A program made the position numbers and the translations under genes. 64,000 nt of DNA from Pteria penguin (Eukaryota > Mollusca > Bivalvia > Pterioida > Pteriidae), in assembly GCA_035048485.1 (NCBI GenBank), contig CM068586.1:52256167-52320166 (forward strand), given 5' to 3'. Each line of letters opens with the position of its first letter. The stretch's first letter is position 1. Positions 11,880 through 24,900 of the stretch are shown here, one piece after another. A model generated the notes under the pieces. It was not told the DNA's origin and did no database searches. It was given only the letters and a program-made list of their open reading frames with translations.

Positions 11880-12500
11880 ATATCAATTACTGCCTGGATA
11901 ACCATCGGTTTTGTAGGTGCCCGTGTAAAAAGTTTCCTTCATAGTGAGTCCCCTACCTCCACACATGCGAGAGCGTGAGAATACCTCCTACCCTTAATTA
12001 ACTGTTTTATCAAGTGTGGCCCGGATAACCATTGACTTTGTTATTCTCGTAGGTCATCTGCACTTGTGATGTCATGACATGGCATTGTTAGAAGTCACCT
12101 TCAAACCTCTCCCGCTACAGACACACAATTGCTAGTGAGCGCCCTCTGTCGTTAATTTTAGTCTGTGTGTTGTAGTACGTAAGGGTAATGGTAATCTTTG
12201 CAGGTCTATCATGCCCGTGGTACCAGACGTCCTCCATGGTGAGACCACTTCCACTCCGCTCCTAATACACAAGTGCGCGCGAGAAAATACTTCCCTTCAA
12301 TCACAACTGTATTAATTGTTCCCTGGATAACCTTGGACTTTTATTTCGGCTGCATGAGCTCGTGGTGCCAAAAAATAACAACTTCCTGCATAGTGAGAAT
12401 CGACCTCCGACCCTACCGCACCATACACACGTGCGCGCTTGAGAAAAATCCTTCCGTTTAAGTAGAAGACCATCAATTGCTGATTAATAATGTATTGTAG
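11880..12500. repeat. Long-period degenerate tandem repeat
   Basis: Blocks such as CTGGATAACCATCGG, CATAGTGAGTC and CACAAGTGCGCGCGAGAA recur at roughly 110-170 bp intervals, about four copies. Confidence 0.5.
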
Positions 12501-12718
12501 GTCGACCGCACTTTAGGAGGTCAGTCTGCCCAGTGTACCTCAAGCCCTCTTAACACGTACTATAAGAGTAGTTGTGTTTCGCCGGAACCGGCTAAATTAA
12601 ATCTTGTTTTCATCATGTGATCAAATTCTTGTTTTTCGTAGCGCCAATATTTATTTCATGGGAATACAAAGAAATCTTGAACGATGCAATGTACCTAACC
12701 ATATCAGTGAAGTATCTT

Positions 12719-12850
12719 TTACGTATCACGTGATAAGAACCCTTGTTGTAACTGTCTCATCCGAAAGTAAGAATACTTCTGAAGCCGCTTATGGTACTCG
12801 AACCCGGGACCTCTCCATCATGAGCCAAACACCTTGTTGTAGGAGGTATG
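12719..12850 (-). mobile_element. SINE family B, 5' fragment
   Basis: On the minus strand it holds the tRNA-like head with B-box GGGTTCGAGTACC and the marker ctttcggatgagacagt. The 3' half is missing or replaced at about 12719. Confidence 0.65.
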
Positions 12851-12859
12851 CCTACTCTT

Positions 12860-15839
12860 ACAGTTTGATGCGCTTTAATAGCAATATTCACTAGTGCTGT
12901 TAGACTTCTTAGGGAGGTGAGAGACCGAAATAGTGTATTGTTGCTCAAGGAGTATATTACTCGGGGACTCGACATAGAGCCGGGCCATATGGTACACTCC
13001 TTTAAAACTAGTCGTAGCGAAACAAAACCAATTGTACAGTAATACGAGTTTATCGAAACATTATAATTTTTTCATTGCATAATGTGTTGTGAATGCAAAC
13101 AAAATCCGTATACTTTGCTCAATATTTATTTGCAAATTCTTGTGTGTATGTAAATCGCCGACGGAAATAGTTATAAACTGGTATAAATACTTATGTTCTT
13201 TTGAAGAAATTTATCAATCTACTAGCTTTGATTGATTGTTAAATGGCATTTCAAAACTTCCAGTTTGTGGCCAAGGCTAAAAATAAAGTTCTTTATTAAT
13301 TCTGTGTGTTTTATGTCTCCTCCATAAAGTGATTGGGGTAATAAGTGTTTACTTATTCTGTCTTTTCGTCATTTCTTCCCACACATGGTTTCAAGGTGAT
13401 ACCTAAGGAAGCTTTCATTAGAATCAAACCGATTTTAAATTTATTGTTTATTTGTTGGTTGAAAGTGAGTGAAAATTAAGGTTTCCGGATGATTTCTCGA
13501 ATACTTTCATCAAGTCAAAAGTTTTACTTATTAAATAATCCCACGGCGAAGGCATACGTTTTGCAAAAATGTTATAGTTTATCTTTACTGTAGTCATTGC
13601 ATTGACATACCCTTTAATAACTTCATGGAATCTTACAATGTTTTGTTTCATTATATTTTTATTTTATTACTTTTCACATTTTGCAATCTTTCGTAAAATT
13701 CTCAAAGTCATGTATTGTAATATATAACGATTGATCCATGAACACAGAGCTGGATAAAAAGAAATAATACGAACTGACAGGTGTTATAGGAAACGGACGG
13801 ACGAACAAACATCAGGAGTTGCAAATAACGGACGAGCGTACAGTAGATTTTTACGAAAAAGGCACGAATGAACAATATAACTAAGGCAAAAATGGATAGC
13901 AAGATTACGAATGAAAAGCAGATACGAAAATACAAGACATGGGAACAGCAATATTATGAATCATCAAAATTTGTCGAAAAAGGACCCAGAAATGAATAAT
14001 GGATGGTACATTAGAGAACGTTTGTTCGTATATTGGTATCTCGCATTCAAGCAATATTATTTGATCATATACATTGTATTTTATAACAATAAGTTTTTAA
14101 TCATGTAACATATAAATAACGATATCGACCCCCAAAAACTAGAGTACATATTATGATCGTGTATACAATAGAATGATGTCGAAACATCGTTAAAAAGAAA
14201 AGTTTATATAAATGCAAATTTAAATATATTCTGTTTCTTTCAAACACACATCTGGTCTGCTTAGATAATGTATCTTTGCTTTCTAAAACCTATCTTTTTG
14301 TTAGCATCTCTCATCGTATAACGGCCTCTGGAATGGTTCTGAAATTGAGGAAAAAACGCTGTTAGTGGTAATTTTATGATTAATTTTGCAATGCGTGAGG
14401 AAGTGCTTTAAAACAATGAACATATTACAGATAAGTAGAGAAACTCTCCGACATCAAAAAGAATAAATCCTCTGATGTAGGGTATGGCGAAATAGATGAG
14501 CGATAAAAAGGTCACATGACTTTCACATAAACGAGTTACTTCCCTTCATTCCACGCGTAGACACATTTCTCATTAGTACAGCTTTTTAACCTTATGAGAG
14601 TTTTTGTGTGTGTGATTTCTGTTCATAGAGCTTCCCGATTTATTTTTAGAGCTATGCTTTTGCCTATCAGTTATCCTGGAATGTTGGGTCAGGTGTGTTG
14701 ACGACAAGAATGTTGTGGCAGAGGAAATTTCAGGAAATCATTTCCCAAGATCGTCTGGCATTTCACTGGTGGACATGTCTGGACCGAATATGGAACTTGG
14801 TCTCTTCAAATATGAGAGACTGTGGTGAATTCTAGGTCGTCTTTCGTGGAGTCATTACTCATTGCATTCTTGACTGCTTGCTTGCAAGAACTCGTGTCAT
14901 GAATGTGGTCAGTATGACTCGGAAACTGGTTTGTCATTTTTGTTGCGATGATGGTATTTCCGGTTATTTTAAAGTAAAGGTCTTAACGTTCCCGTAAGGT
15001 CCAGTTTTAAATTATCAAACATACAGCTATTTTGTTGTGTCACGAAATGGAAGTAGGAAGTAATCTCCAGAACCCCTTACACATTGTTGCTCAGTTTTAG
15101 AATCTGGTCACGTTCACCGCGAGGGCTTTACCACATTATTGTGTCACATTCATATGTAATACGAAAATGTTTTCGTGTTTTACATTTGATATTTGTAGAA
15201 CAAATTACAAATGGCACTTGAAAATGTATCCGATACTCGTTCCCGTGTAAAATCATCTTTTTCTCCCTCAGATATTAAATGTCACCAGTTATGAAATATT
15301 CAATACGGATATGAATATTTGCAGGGATTTAGAGGCAGTTAATTAATTTTGTCATAAAATTACATCAAGTGAATGAATTTTGATTTTATTTCTAGCGCTT
15401 TTGAAGATTTAGTTCAGGAATTTAGCTCACCTGAGACCAAACCTGTAGTGGACTGTTATGATCACTTGTCATTGGTCATCCTTTCATCCGTCTAGCGTAG
15501 ACGTTTTAATATTTCAGGACAATGTGAAGGTGTTACCATATTATGATGAAACTTGGTCGGGACGACGTACCCATGGTTCCCTACACTGCAAGTGTTTTCT
15601 TTTCTGTAGCACTTTCGTAAGAGTGGATCCATATTGAAGTAAAGTATATCGAGGAAGGTATCCTCTTTTATAAACTTTTTTTTTCAAATGTGATCTATAG
15701 AATGAAGTCCTAGATATTTGAAAGAGCACTGGACTAGAGGGATGTATGAAGAAGTGTTGTTTTTTGGGTTATTTTTATTTTTTGTTTCATTTCGAAAACT
15801 CAGTACTAATATGTTTTACTAACTCTCTTTAAATATATA
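12860..15839. other. Gene-free AT-rich stretch
   Basis: No domain-bearing frame, RNA gene or clear repeat family was recognised. Simple A-rich purine stretches occur at 13790-13930. Confidence 0.6.
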
Positions 15840-16440
15840 TTAAGTTTGAACACTCTATACAGTTTTACATTTCTAACACTCTCTACATAGTTACATTTCA
15901 AACAGTCGCCGTACAATTCTTATTCATCCCACTAGTTCATACATTAATTTCGAACACTCTCTATTTACTTACATTTCGAACACTCGCCGTACAATCCTTA
16001 TTCATCCCACTAGTATATACTTTAATTTCGAATACTCTCTACATACGCTCGCCGTACAATTCTTATTAATCCCACTAGTACAAACATTGATTTCGAACAC
16101 TCTCTACATACTTACATTTCTAGCACTCTCTACATACTTACGTTTCGAACACTCGCCGTATAATTCTTCTTCATCCCACTAGTGCATACATTAATTTAGA
16201 ACACTCTCTACATAGTTACATTTCAAACACTCGCCGTACAATTCTTATTCATCCCACTAGTGCATACATTATTTTAGAACACTCTCTACATAGTTACATT
16301 TCAAACACTCGCCGTACAATTCTTATTCATCCCACTAGTGCATACATTAATTTCAAACACTCTCTACATACTTATATTTCTAGCACTCTCTACATACTTA
16401 CATTTCGAACACTCGCCGTACAATTCTTATTCATCCCAGC
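15840..16440. repeat. 78-bp minisatellite upstream of the Shaw gene, about 7 copies
   Basis: The unit contains ACACTCGCCGTACAATTC, TTATTCATCCCACTAGTG and ACACTCTCTACATA. Late copies are more homogeneous than early ones. Confidence 0.88.
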
Positions 16441-16444
16441 AGTA

Positions 16445-18145
16445 TTATCGAGCAGGCGTAATTTGTGTTTATGAACATTGAACAAATCAGCACAGACATC
16501 CTATTTTCTTAATGTTATTTATACACCAAGTAATTACCCAAGATATCAACAGAATAAATTTCCCTTCCTCTTTATCTCCTACCTGTTCAGAAAATGTTTG
16601 AAGTTTGACGTCATGAAATTTCATGCACACATAATTTATCATGAGGTTTGGCACATTTTCTCTGAAATACTCAAGAGGTGCTGATGAGGACGCCGGAAAC
16701 TATTCAGGTTTATATTACACAGTAGACTTTGCACTATTCATCACAGCAAAAATGTGGAATAAAAATCCCAGTGCATCCAGTAGTGAAGAAACTAACCGGG
16801 TAATAAACACTTTATCTACATCTTTATTCAATTGATAGTGGTTTTGACATAGTAAATATAATTATAGTAGCTTTGTAATATGATATACCAATATTATATG
16901 GTTTTACAGCCATATGATGTGTATTATGAAAATACATATCATGATGGCTTGGCCGCGTTATTTTTTTCTGTCTGATTTTGCTTTGTCATTATGCGCTGCA
17001 GATAAGAAGAGGAAGTTCAGGAGGGTATCTTTTCTGAAAGAGAAACATCAAACGAACTGCGTTGAAGAAAAAAAATCCTTAATGTATCAGATTGTTCTAG
17101 AAGATTTAATCTTTTTTTGTATATTAACATGTATAGTTGTGTTGCTACAAGTTGCACAGATGTATGTACACGGTGGGGTGGGGATGAACTTTATCGACTT
17201 AACACTGGGATTTTATGCACAACACTGAAGGTATACGGAATTATGGAGGTTTCATGTGTTGTACCTTGTTGTGCTCCCCAGAAAAAGTCTTTCGCGGGAG
17301 AATTTAGTCGCTGTCGTGTACATCCGTTTGTTCGTTTGTCCGACCTCATAATAATTTCATGGTATTTGATATCACTTTGGGGAACATCTTTCAGTTTTAC
17401 TATTGTTATTTTATCGGTTGAAATTTCTCCATCTTGCTAACGGAGTATCATTTTTATATCAGTTTGTTGATTTGCATTATATCATAACAAGGAAGTCTGA
17501 AATCGTCACATATCATAAGCATTTCCTTATCATCCTTTATTATAGCTCACACTTGCTATTAATATCTCTCGGGCATCTTCCAGATAATACTGATTCATAT
17601 TCTACATTCGGAACATTTCTCACTCGCCAATGTCTGCTGTTGTTAAATCATTTTATGAAAGCTGGTAGATTGTCATCTTCTAATTTTTTTATAAATTACT
17701 TCGGGGTGTGGGTGGTAAATTCAAACGTTAGATTCAAAAATTAGAACATGGTAAGATACTGTGCGTTTGTATTACAATTACGTAGGCAATTTTGCAGTGT
17801 CATTAATTCATTTGCGATAAGAATTCAAGTTGTTGATGTGACATGTTCCAGCGCGTGGCATGACCTGGCCTCCATCACAATGACCTTTGACCTCAGTGAA
17901 GTAAAATATGAAATATTCCCGTGCGTTCCATGACTTTTGGTTTCGATCCCTTGGTCTAATTGCGCGCGCTAAATATCACGTGACCAATGACCTCTATCAC
18001 AGTAATATCTGACCTTTCTCACGTGCGTGGAATATTCTGCGTGTAGCTTAGAGTATGTAACCCAAATCAACATGTTATGACGAGCTTTAAACTAATCGAT
18101 CATCATTCTAAGATTTTAACACTATGTTTTGCTCTTTTCTTTCAG
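16445..18145. other. Upstream flank of the Shaw gene
   Basis: Several open frames of 60-113 codons (16478-17933, + strand) overlap without a shared domain or codon pattern. The region may hold the Shaw promoter or non-coding exons, but I cannot place them. Repeated gacctt/tgacct motifs occur at 17850-18010. Confidence 0.5.
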
Positions 18146-18554
18146 TAGCCATACACTACACGGACAACGACTGAAATGAACATGGGAAAAAAGAAGAAAG
18201 CATTATTCAATCCCCCAGCTGAGGACTATACAACGAAATAGCGAAATATTACATACAGCTATCACGATTCCTTGCTCGGCGCTGGCAGGCTAGAACTGTT
18301 TTGTTTGTGACATATCATTGATCCGACTTGGCTGTTGAAGCCTTCACTTTACTACAGCTATACAACAGTTAGCTATATCGATCGGAATCGGTCGTTAAAG
18401 CGCGCTCTCGAGTGGATACCACGAAAGTACGAAACTGCTCACTCGGGCATTTCTGTGAAGCTTTTGATACGATAAATGTGTAATAAAACTCTTGTCCTCC
18501 GTAGTTGATTGATCAGGATTTGATTGTTTTAGTCTGAATGGTTTTCTGTACGAG
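18146..18554 (+). other. Probable 5' UTR of the Shaw gene with two small upstream ORFs
   Basis: A pyrimidine-rich acceptor-like sequence (gctcttttctttcag) ends at 18145, so an upstream non-coding exon may join here. A second possible acceptor (ttgattgttttag) ends near 18531. Between 18146 and the start codon there are two short upstream ORFs. One is at 18176-18241 (21 codons plus stop; two in-frame ATGs; Lys-rich start). The other is at 18538-18558 (six codons plus stop); its TGA overlaps the channel start codon as ATGA. The true transcript start is not visible and no TATA box was identified. Confidence 0.4.
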
Positions 18555-18558
18555 ATGA
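18538..18558 (+). promoter_or_regulatory. Upstream ORF overlapping the Shaw start codon (ATGA)
   Basis: A six-codon ORF starts at 18538 and terminates with TGA at 18556-18558, sharing bases with the channel ATG at 18555. Such an overlap is compatible with translational control by termination and reinitiation or by leaky scanning. It matters only if the 5' UTR includes this stretch, which the immediate upstream position makes likely unless a very close acceptor is used. Regulation is inferred; only the overlap is seen. Confidence 0.35.
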
Positions 18559-19070
18559 CTACTGCAGATAACGATAACCGTGTCATTCTTAATGTGGGTG
18601 GAATAAGACATGAAACGTATAAGGCTACTCTCAAGAAGATTCCAGCCACGAGGCTGTCCCGTCTGACAGAGGCACTGGCCAACTACGACCCAGTCCTCAA
18701 CGAATATTTTTTTGACCGACATCCGGGTGTTTTTGCGCAAATTTTGAATTATTATAGAAGTGGGAAATTACATTACCCAACGGATGTATGTGGCCCGTTG
18801 TTTGAGGAGGAATTAGAATTTTGGGGATTAGATTCTAACCAGGTGGAACCATGTTGCTGGATGACATACACACAGCATCGAGACACTCAAGATGTGCTCG
18901 CCATCTTGGACCGTCTCGACCTAGATACGGACAAACCCACGGAGGAGGACATAATGAAGAAGTTTGGGTGGGAGGAGGAATATCGTTCCGGGGAATTAAA
19001 CTGCTGGCAGAGAATCCAGCCCAAGATCTGGGCTCTCTTTGACGAGCCCTATTCCTCCAATGCTGCAAAG
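18555..19070 (+). CDS. Shaw: Shaw-type voltage-gated K+ channel, coding exon 1 (T1 domain)
   Basis: This exon encodes residues 1-172 of a 639-residue Kv3/Shaw-class potassium channel subunit, a plasma-membrane protein that works as a tetramer. It is the cytoplasmic T1 (BTB-like) assembly domain. The motif [14 protein letters not shown] sits at residues 9-22. The zinc-binding pattern H-x5-C-x20-CC, typical of non-Shaker Kv families, is complete: H73, C79, C100, C101. Only eight residues precede the T1 core, so there is no N-terminal inactivation ball. The ATG at 18555 is the natural start because Shaw proteins begin just before this motif. The exon ends in AAAG followed by gtaaat, in phase 0, and joins the S1 exon at 36145. 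Reading past the donor gives a 44-residue tail with no channel similarity, which is unlikely to be the main product. The family call is very secure. Confidence 0.96.
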
Positions 19071-19744
19071 GTAAATACAGAGCCATCTCACAGTTTTTTA
19101 AATTATGGTTATTTTGCTTTCCATCCTCCTCCCCGCCTTAATATTCAGCATGTATTTAAGATATTTTTATTTTATGTGAAATGCATGCCTTCCCGTGATT
19201 CGTAAAGGGCGACAATGTCTATTGAATAGCAAGGTCAATTATGATGGCCGTAGATCGGAGTGGTCGTTATCTAAGGTAAGTTTATCACATGCTCTGATAG
19301 ATACATTCATTTTGGAATGACTCTTCGTAGTTATTCTGTTGCTTGAATATTTGCAGTAGGCCACTATCCCATTAAAAGAGACGCGGGACGAGAAAAGGGG
19401 AGGGGGTATTTGTACGGTTACTGATAGGCAGTGCATTTGTTATTCACATGCATGCTGCATGACTTGGTACTTGGAGAACTAGGAGGTCATACTGAGGTTG
19501 TTGGGTGCGAATTCTAATAAAAGTCACGGTAATCTATTTTTGTATAGAGCTCTTGATCGATGTCAAAGATCGTGGTAGACATCAGTGAAGCCCTAATGGG
19601 TTTTTTTTAAATTCTGTTGCACATGTCGACGTTACTATGCGATGTCTTAGAAAAATGTAACTATAATGCAAACTGTAGCCAAACTGTAGTTTGAAGTTAT
19701 AAAAAGAAAAGTTAAGAAAATATAGAAACCCAAAACATAACCTA

Positions 19745-20130
19745 ATCACTTAAACCATACCAAAATAAAGTATACTGAAGATACCATACGAAAATCCCTT
19801 GACAAAACCATACCAACGTAAAGCAAAAATGAAGAGAAAACCAGAAAGCCCTTCCAGAAACAATACCAAAAATATAGCAAAAGAGAAAATACAATACGAA
19901 AGTACCTCAACAAAAGCATACCAACGTAAAGCAAAACTGAAGAGAAAACCAGAAAACCCTTTCAGAAACAATACCAAAAATAAAGCAAAAGTGAAAATAC
20001 AATACGAAAGTACCTCAACAAAATCATACCAAAGGAAAGCAAAACTGAAGATACAACCCGAAGGTCCATCGATAAACCATATCAGAGTAAAGTAAAAAGG
20101 AAGGTGCAACCCGAAGGTCCCTAAACAACA
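19745..20130. repeat. 108-bp tandem repeat built from about 54-bp halves
   Basis: The unit contains CATACCAACGTAAAGCAAAA, ATGAAGAGAAAACCAGAAA and AATACCAAAAATA. About three and a half copies, strongly A-rich on the + strand. Confidence 0.8.
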
Positions 20131-20436
20131 CAGAAACAATACGTACAGATTACCAAAAGAACTTGTATTTTTTACCAGTGGATGTATTGATTTATTCTTC
20201 CATAACTAGCCCTTGGTCACTCCATTTTCCCAAATGAATAGATGCAAGACTGAATGCTGAATCAAGCCCTTGTAGCTTGTTAGAAGAGAGATTAATGTTT
20301 TCGGCCACCCACAACGAAACATGTTTTAGTCGGTTGTCACCGCATCGCGGCTGGGAGAATTAAGAAAAGAACTATATCCTCTATCCTGTTAATAAAATAC
20401 GATCCCTTTTTTGAGGGGAGGGGTGTTATGTTTAAT

Positions 20437-20693
20437 TTTGTTTTACGTTATACCGCATACATTGCGCTTTTATGGTGACGGCATCTGCCTGATATAATGT
20501 ACAGGGATCTATACCTATGGCACGGATATACCCACAGAGGATTCTCTTCACGAGTCACGCCGTGACATGGGACGTCGGTTCTTCCTCTCACATCCTATAA
20601 CGACAAGACACCGACCGGCCACCTGTGGGACTCGGATCCGGGACCTCCTGGCCTCGAGCCGAGCACGTAACCGTTAGAGCTACGCCGGCCTCG
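20437..20693 (-). mobile_element. SINE family B, minus strand, in Shaw intron 1
   Basis: Reverse-oriented copy with head (GCCGGCGTAGCTC, GGATCCGAGTCCC) and body markers (gatgccgtcacc inverse, cacggcgtgactcg). It is more diverged than the 22.5-kb copy. Confidence 0.8.
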
Positions 20694-21807
20694 ATTCTGT
20701 TCTTTAATCATTTGAGCAGGATGAAACGTTAAGACATGTACGTAGTATTCTCTTACGGGTTGGGAAAAATTAACTTGTTTTATTATTTGTATACCAGGGC
20801 TAAAAAAAAATCCCGAACTCCCCGAATTGTGCAGCATTGAGTAAATTTAAATAAATTCAGTAAAAGGATTGTGAAGACATATCTTAACATTGTACTTAAC
20901 ATTATATATTAATTTTTTTTATTTGTTATTGAGAAACTATTGATGCTGAGTAAAGTTAAAAAGTTAAAAGTTACCAAATATACTTTGAATTTATTTTTAA
21001 AATTACAATCTCTCTAATATGTTCGGAAGAAGATTCATGTAACTCAACAATAATTATTCACCACTGATATGTGAACTTGTACTAAAAGTCCTGAAAAAAA
21101 TATTTTACAATCGTTCTTAAAAGTCAAGAATTGTCCTGAATTTCGTGTTTGCCAACTGCGGGTTGAAGCTTGAACATAATAAACATTGACTATGTCCAGA
21201 ATGTCAAAGTTCTACCACTAAACAGATGACATAAAAGAAATCTGTAATCTTTTTATTGGGGTCTCTTTCCCCTGAACATTGTAATGGAAGAATCTGCCCA
21301 TTCTGTACTCACAGTAAGCATCTCCTTATCAGCTACCACATCCACCCTACGATCCTCCCCGTGCAGCATCAAGGTGGGTTGATAGAAAGAGAAACAGTAA
21401 ACGGTGCTATTAAGAAGAAGAATATCAAGTTTATCAGGGTTCAGGGGTTTTATTTAAGTAACAAAATGTCCAGATTTTTATGTTTCTGGATAGGTTATGT
21501 TCAAAACATTGTGAAATCTGCTCACTTTAGTTTCTTTTCTCTCTCCTCATCACTCTGGTGGTAGAATCTGTACCTATACATACATTAAAACCAACATTTA
21601 TATAGAGGGCATGGAAAAAGGTGAAAGATATTATGAAGTTGTAATGTACATCTGCTTAACAAAATAGGGCGACACTGTTCCGTCAGTTCCAGGAGTCGTG
21701 TGCGTGTGTGCAAGTCTTTCAAACTAAACGACTAATATCTACGTGTCAGGCTTTCACAACAAAACAGAAAGTAAATTACCACTTACATACCGGGAAAAAT
21801 TGAAAAC

Positions 21808-21829
21808 ATATATATATATATATATATAT
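21808..21829. repeat. Short (TA)n microsatellite
   Basis: Eleven TA dinucleotides. Confidence 0.95.
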
Positions 21830-22518
21830 GTCTTTGAAGTTTTTTCTATGCCAGGTGTGTAAAATGTAATGTTCTGATCACGTGTCGTTACATTTGGTGC
21901 AAACTACTTTGTTGTACTGATAGGAAAAACTAAATATGAACTTTGAACTTGTCTAGATCTGGTCATTGAAAATGACAAACAGACGGATTCGCAGAGATGA
22001 TAAATAAACAACAATTATAGGACATAGTAACAAAAAAAAAGGCAGTAAGCCACCGATATATTGTATAATAACGGCGCTCGACCAAAATAACAAACCTTTA
22101 TTCTGTATGCAGCCGGTATTTTCATATATGGCATTTGATATTTATGCATGGCTGGGTGCAAATTTTCCCAAAATAATAGTAGTATCTATATGCAAATTTT
22201 AACATCATTTAGGCGTTAGACAAGGATGTCATTTAGGTACATATTTTCAGTGATTTGAGAGATAAAATAAAACAGTGCTCGACTATCAGGTTTGTTTGTC
22301 TTAAGATTGCTATTGTCAATATTTCGCAGTGAATTAAATATTCAAAAGTTCAAACAACTGGAATATTTACGGATAATAAGCAGTATATTAGACTTTTCTC
22401 GGAGTTTCGATGATGCAGACAAGAAGTATCTCCGTCCATCCCCTTTCTCCATCCCTTTTTGTCCTGTCCTCTGCCCCATCGTATGTAATACAATTAATAT
22501 CTTATATTGTGTTAATCA

Positions 22519-22787
22519 AGCCGATTTGGCCTAGTGGATAAGGTGCTCGTCTCGTGAGCGAGAGGTCCCGGGTTCGACTTCCGTCCTGGGCACACCGGTG
22601 TTATGTCTTTCGGATGAGACAGTAAACACCGAGGTCTCCTGTCACGGTAGACGTGGCACGTAAAAGATCTCTCACTGCTTCGGGTGGGCCCATGTCAAAG
22701 GTCTAAATTTGTATGCCCTGCATCACGCAGATGCCGTCACGATATACGTAAAATATTCGTGGAGTGACGTAAAACAATAATCAATCA
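22519..22787 (+). mobile_element. SINE family B, full copy with 15-bp target duplication
   Basis: Begins AAGCCGATTTGGCCTAGTGG and has a tRNA-like head whose anticodon-like loop is CTCGTGA, with B-box GGGTTCGACTTCC. It ends in aatcaatca repeats. Flanked by the perfect duplication ATATTGTGTTAATCA at 22504-22518 and 22788-22802. The second copy overlaps the first two bases of the hAT-like element at 22801. Confidence 0.93.
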
Positions 22788-22800
22788 ATATTGTGTTAAT

Positions 22801-22970
22801 CAGTGGCGGATTCATGATTTCCAAAAAGAGGGCAGGGGTGCATATATGAAAGTGAAACCTTAGCCAAATTGCTGTGCCGTATGTTGTGCCAAATCTGAAG
22901 TTTTACTCATGCTTGTGCTGGCGAAAAAGGGGTGGGGCCGCACCGGGGCCCCATTCTAAATCCGTCACTG
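22801..22970. mobile_element. hAT-like non-autonomous element next to a SINE
   Basis: The ends are CAGTGGCGGATTC and AATCCGTCACTG, 170 bp apart, with a GGGGCC-rich interior. The left end directly abuts the SINE target duplication. Confidence 0.6.
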
Positions 22971-23664
22971 ATTATGTGCAATTGAACGCTGTAAATATTA
23001 AAATATGTTTTTTATACATCCCTTGTTTCCTCTTATCTGAGGATATAAAAATGATATACTCCATTAAGATCTACTCCCTTAAAAATAAGTTACTGGTAAT
23101 GAAGCTTAGTTTCCATATATTACCAAAAGGACAAATCTGTAAATGTCGCTTATTCACCTGTCTAATCACTGCATTATCTGTCCATTTTGTTATGTTCTGG
23201 TTTATTAATTTTAATTGGGTTGACAACTGTATTTACCACCCCCAAGTAAATTCAAAAATTAGAACATGACAATTTAATCATTTTTATTATTAGATTAGAT
23301 TAGTAAATAACAACTAAACAGAAAGACTGCAGGTTTGGTTTTTTGAAGGGATGAAGAAGGGGGCGAGGAGGTTAAGTACACACAGATCACCAAACAAAAT
23401 ACACACGATATGTAATTTACTTTTGCGATTTATTTATTTATGTGATATCTTTTGATACAACCCGGGAGAGCACTTGACAAGAATGCGAACAGTGACATAA
23501 GAGCATTTGACATGACGTCAACATCAAATAATTTTGAACTAAGCAGTCATCGACTGCGGAAAGCGGCAGAAAACTGGATAATGATGTGCTTACAAGGTGT
23601 TATCGTGGTTATATAAGTCAATGCTCGGTAATTAATGAGAGGCGTGATTGGCTGATCTGATGTG

Positions 23665-24055
23665 GGGAGAGGAGGACTATTATTACAAAGCATCAAGAAC
23701 TCCGATTGGATGAATTTATTTGATCAATCAAAAAATAAAGATTAATCATGCTGTAAACACATGAATTTTAATGTCAAATCACTAATGCAAAGATTTGATT
23801 ACCTAAAAAGGGGTTGTTGTTTCAAGTTGGCAAGTTTTGTGAGGTGACCCCCTTCCAGCATGATTTTCTCGAAATTAAGGTAGATAACCTATAGTAAACT
23901 GTTAAAATTTTGATAGAAGTGGGTCTGACATACATTTTGATATATAGGTTACACAAAGCTAAGATGTAGAAAGTTGTGTAAATCTTGTTGGAAGTTTGGT
24001 AATTTAACATGGTACCCTATGGGAAAAGGAATTACTATGATTTGACCTATAGCCG
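23665..24055 (+). repeat. Interspersed repeat R2, copy 2
   Basis: Second copy of the repeat at 5225-5625, ending in ggaattactatgatttgacc. It directly precedes the 61-bp minisatellite. Confidence 0.7.
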
Positions 24056-24087
24056 TAAATCGTGGCCGAATTTATAGAAAAAATAAT

Positions 24088-24900
24088 ATCCTTAGACATT
24101 GATCACCACCATATAGGTGAAATAATCGTGCCGTGGTGGTGTTCCCACTACTAAACACTGACCACCACCATATAGGTGACATAATATCCGTGTGGGCGTT
24201 ATCCTCTATCACTATACACTGACCACCACCATATAGGTGACATAATATCCGTGTGGGCGTTATCCTCTATCACTATACACTGACCACCACCGTATAGGTT
24301 ACATAATATCCGTGTGGGCGTTATCCTCTATCACTATACACTGACCACCACCATAGAGGTGACATAATATCCGTGTGGGCGTTATCCTCTATCACTATAC
24401 ACTGACCACCACCATAGAGGTGACATAATATCCGTGTGGGCGTTATCCTCTATCACTATACACTGACCACCACCATATAGTGACATAATATCCGTGTGGG
24501 CGTTATCCTCTATCACTATACACTGACCACCACCATAGAGGTGACATAATATCCGTGTGGGCGTTATTCTCTATCACTATACACTGACCACCACCATAGA
24601 GGTGACATAATATCCGTGTGGGCGTTATCCTCTATCACTATACACTGACCACCACCATAGAGGTGACATAATATCCGTGTGGGCGTTATCCTCTATCACT
24701 ATACACTGACCACCACCATAGAGGTGACATAATATCCATGTGGGCGTTATCTTCTATCCCTAAACACTGACCACCACCATAGAGGTGACATAATATCCGT
24801 GTGAGCGTTATTCTCTATCACTATACACTGACCACCACCATAGAGGTGACATAATATCCATGTGGACGTTATCTTCTATCCCTGAACACTGGCCACCTCC
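24088..24900. repeat. 61-bp minisatellite, about 13 copies
   Basis: The unit contains CCGTGTGGGCGTTATCCTCT, ATCACTATACACTGACC and CACCATAGAGGTGACATAAT. Internal copies are nearly identical; copies at both edges are diverged. Confidence 0.93.

Noticed and set aside
18835..19086. Minus- and plus-strand frames inside Shaw exon 1
   Set aside because: Shadows of the real coding frame, which has the T1 motifs.
19750..20139. 129-codon aromatic-rich minus-strand frame and its Lys-rich plus-strand partner
   Set aside because: Both derive from the 108-bp A-rich tandem repeat.
22519..22600. Functional tRNA gene
   Set aside because: The tRNA-like part is the head of a SINE with tail and target duplication; the acceptor stem does not pair well.
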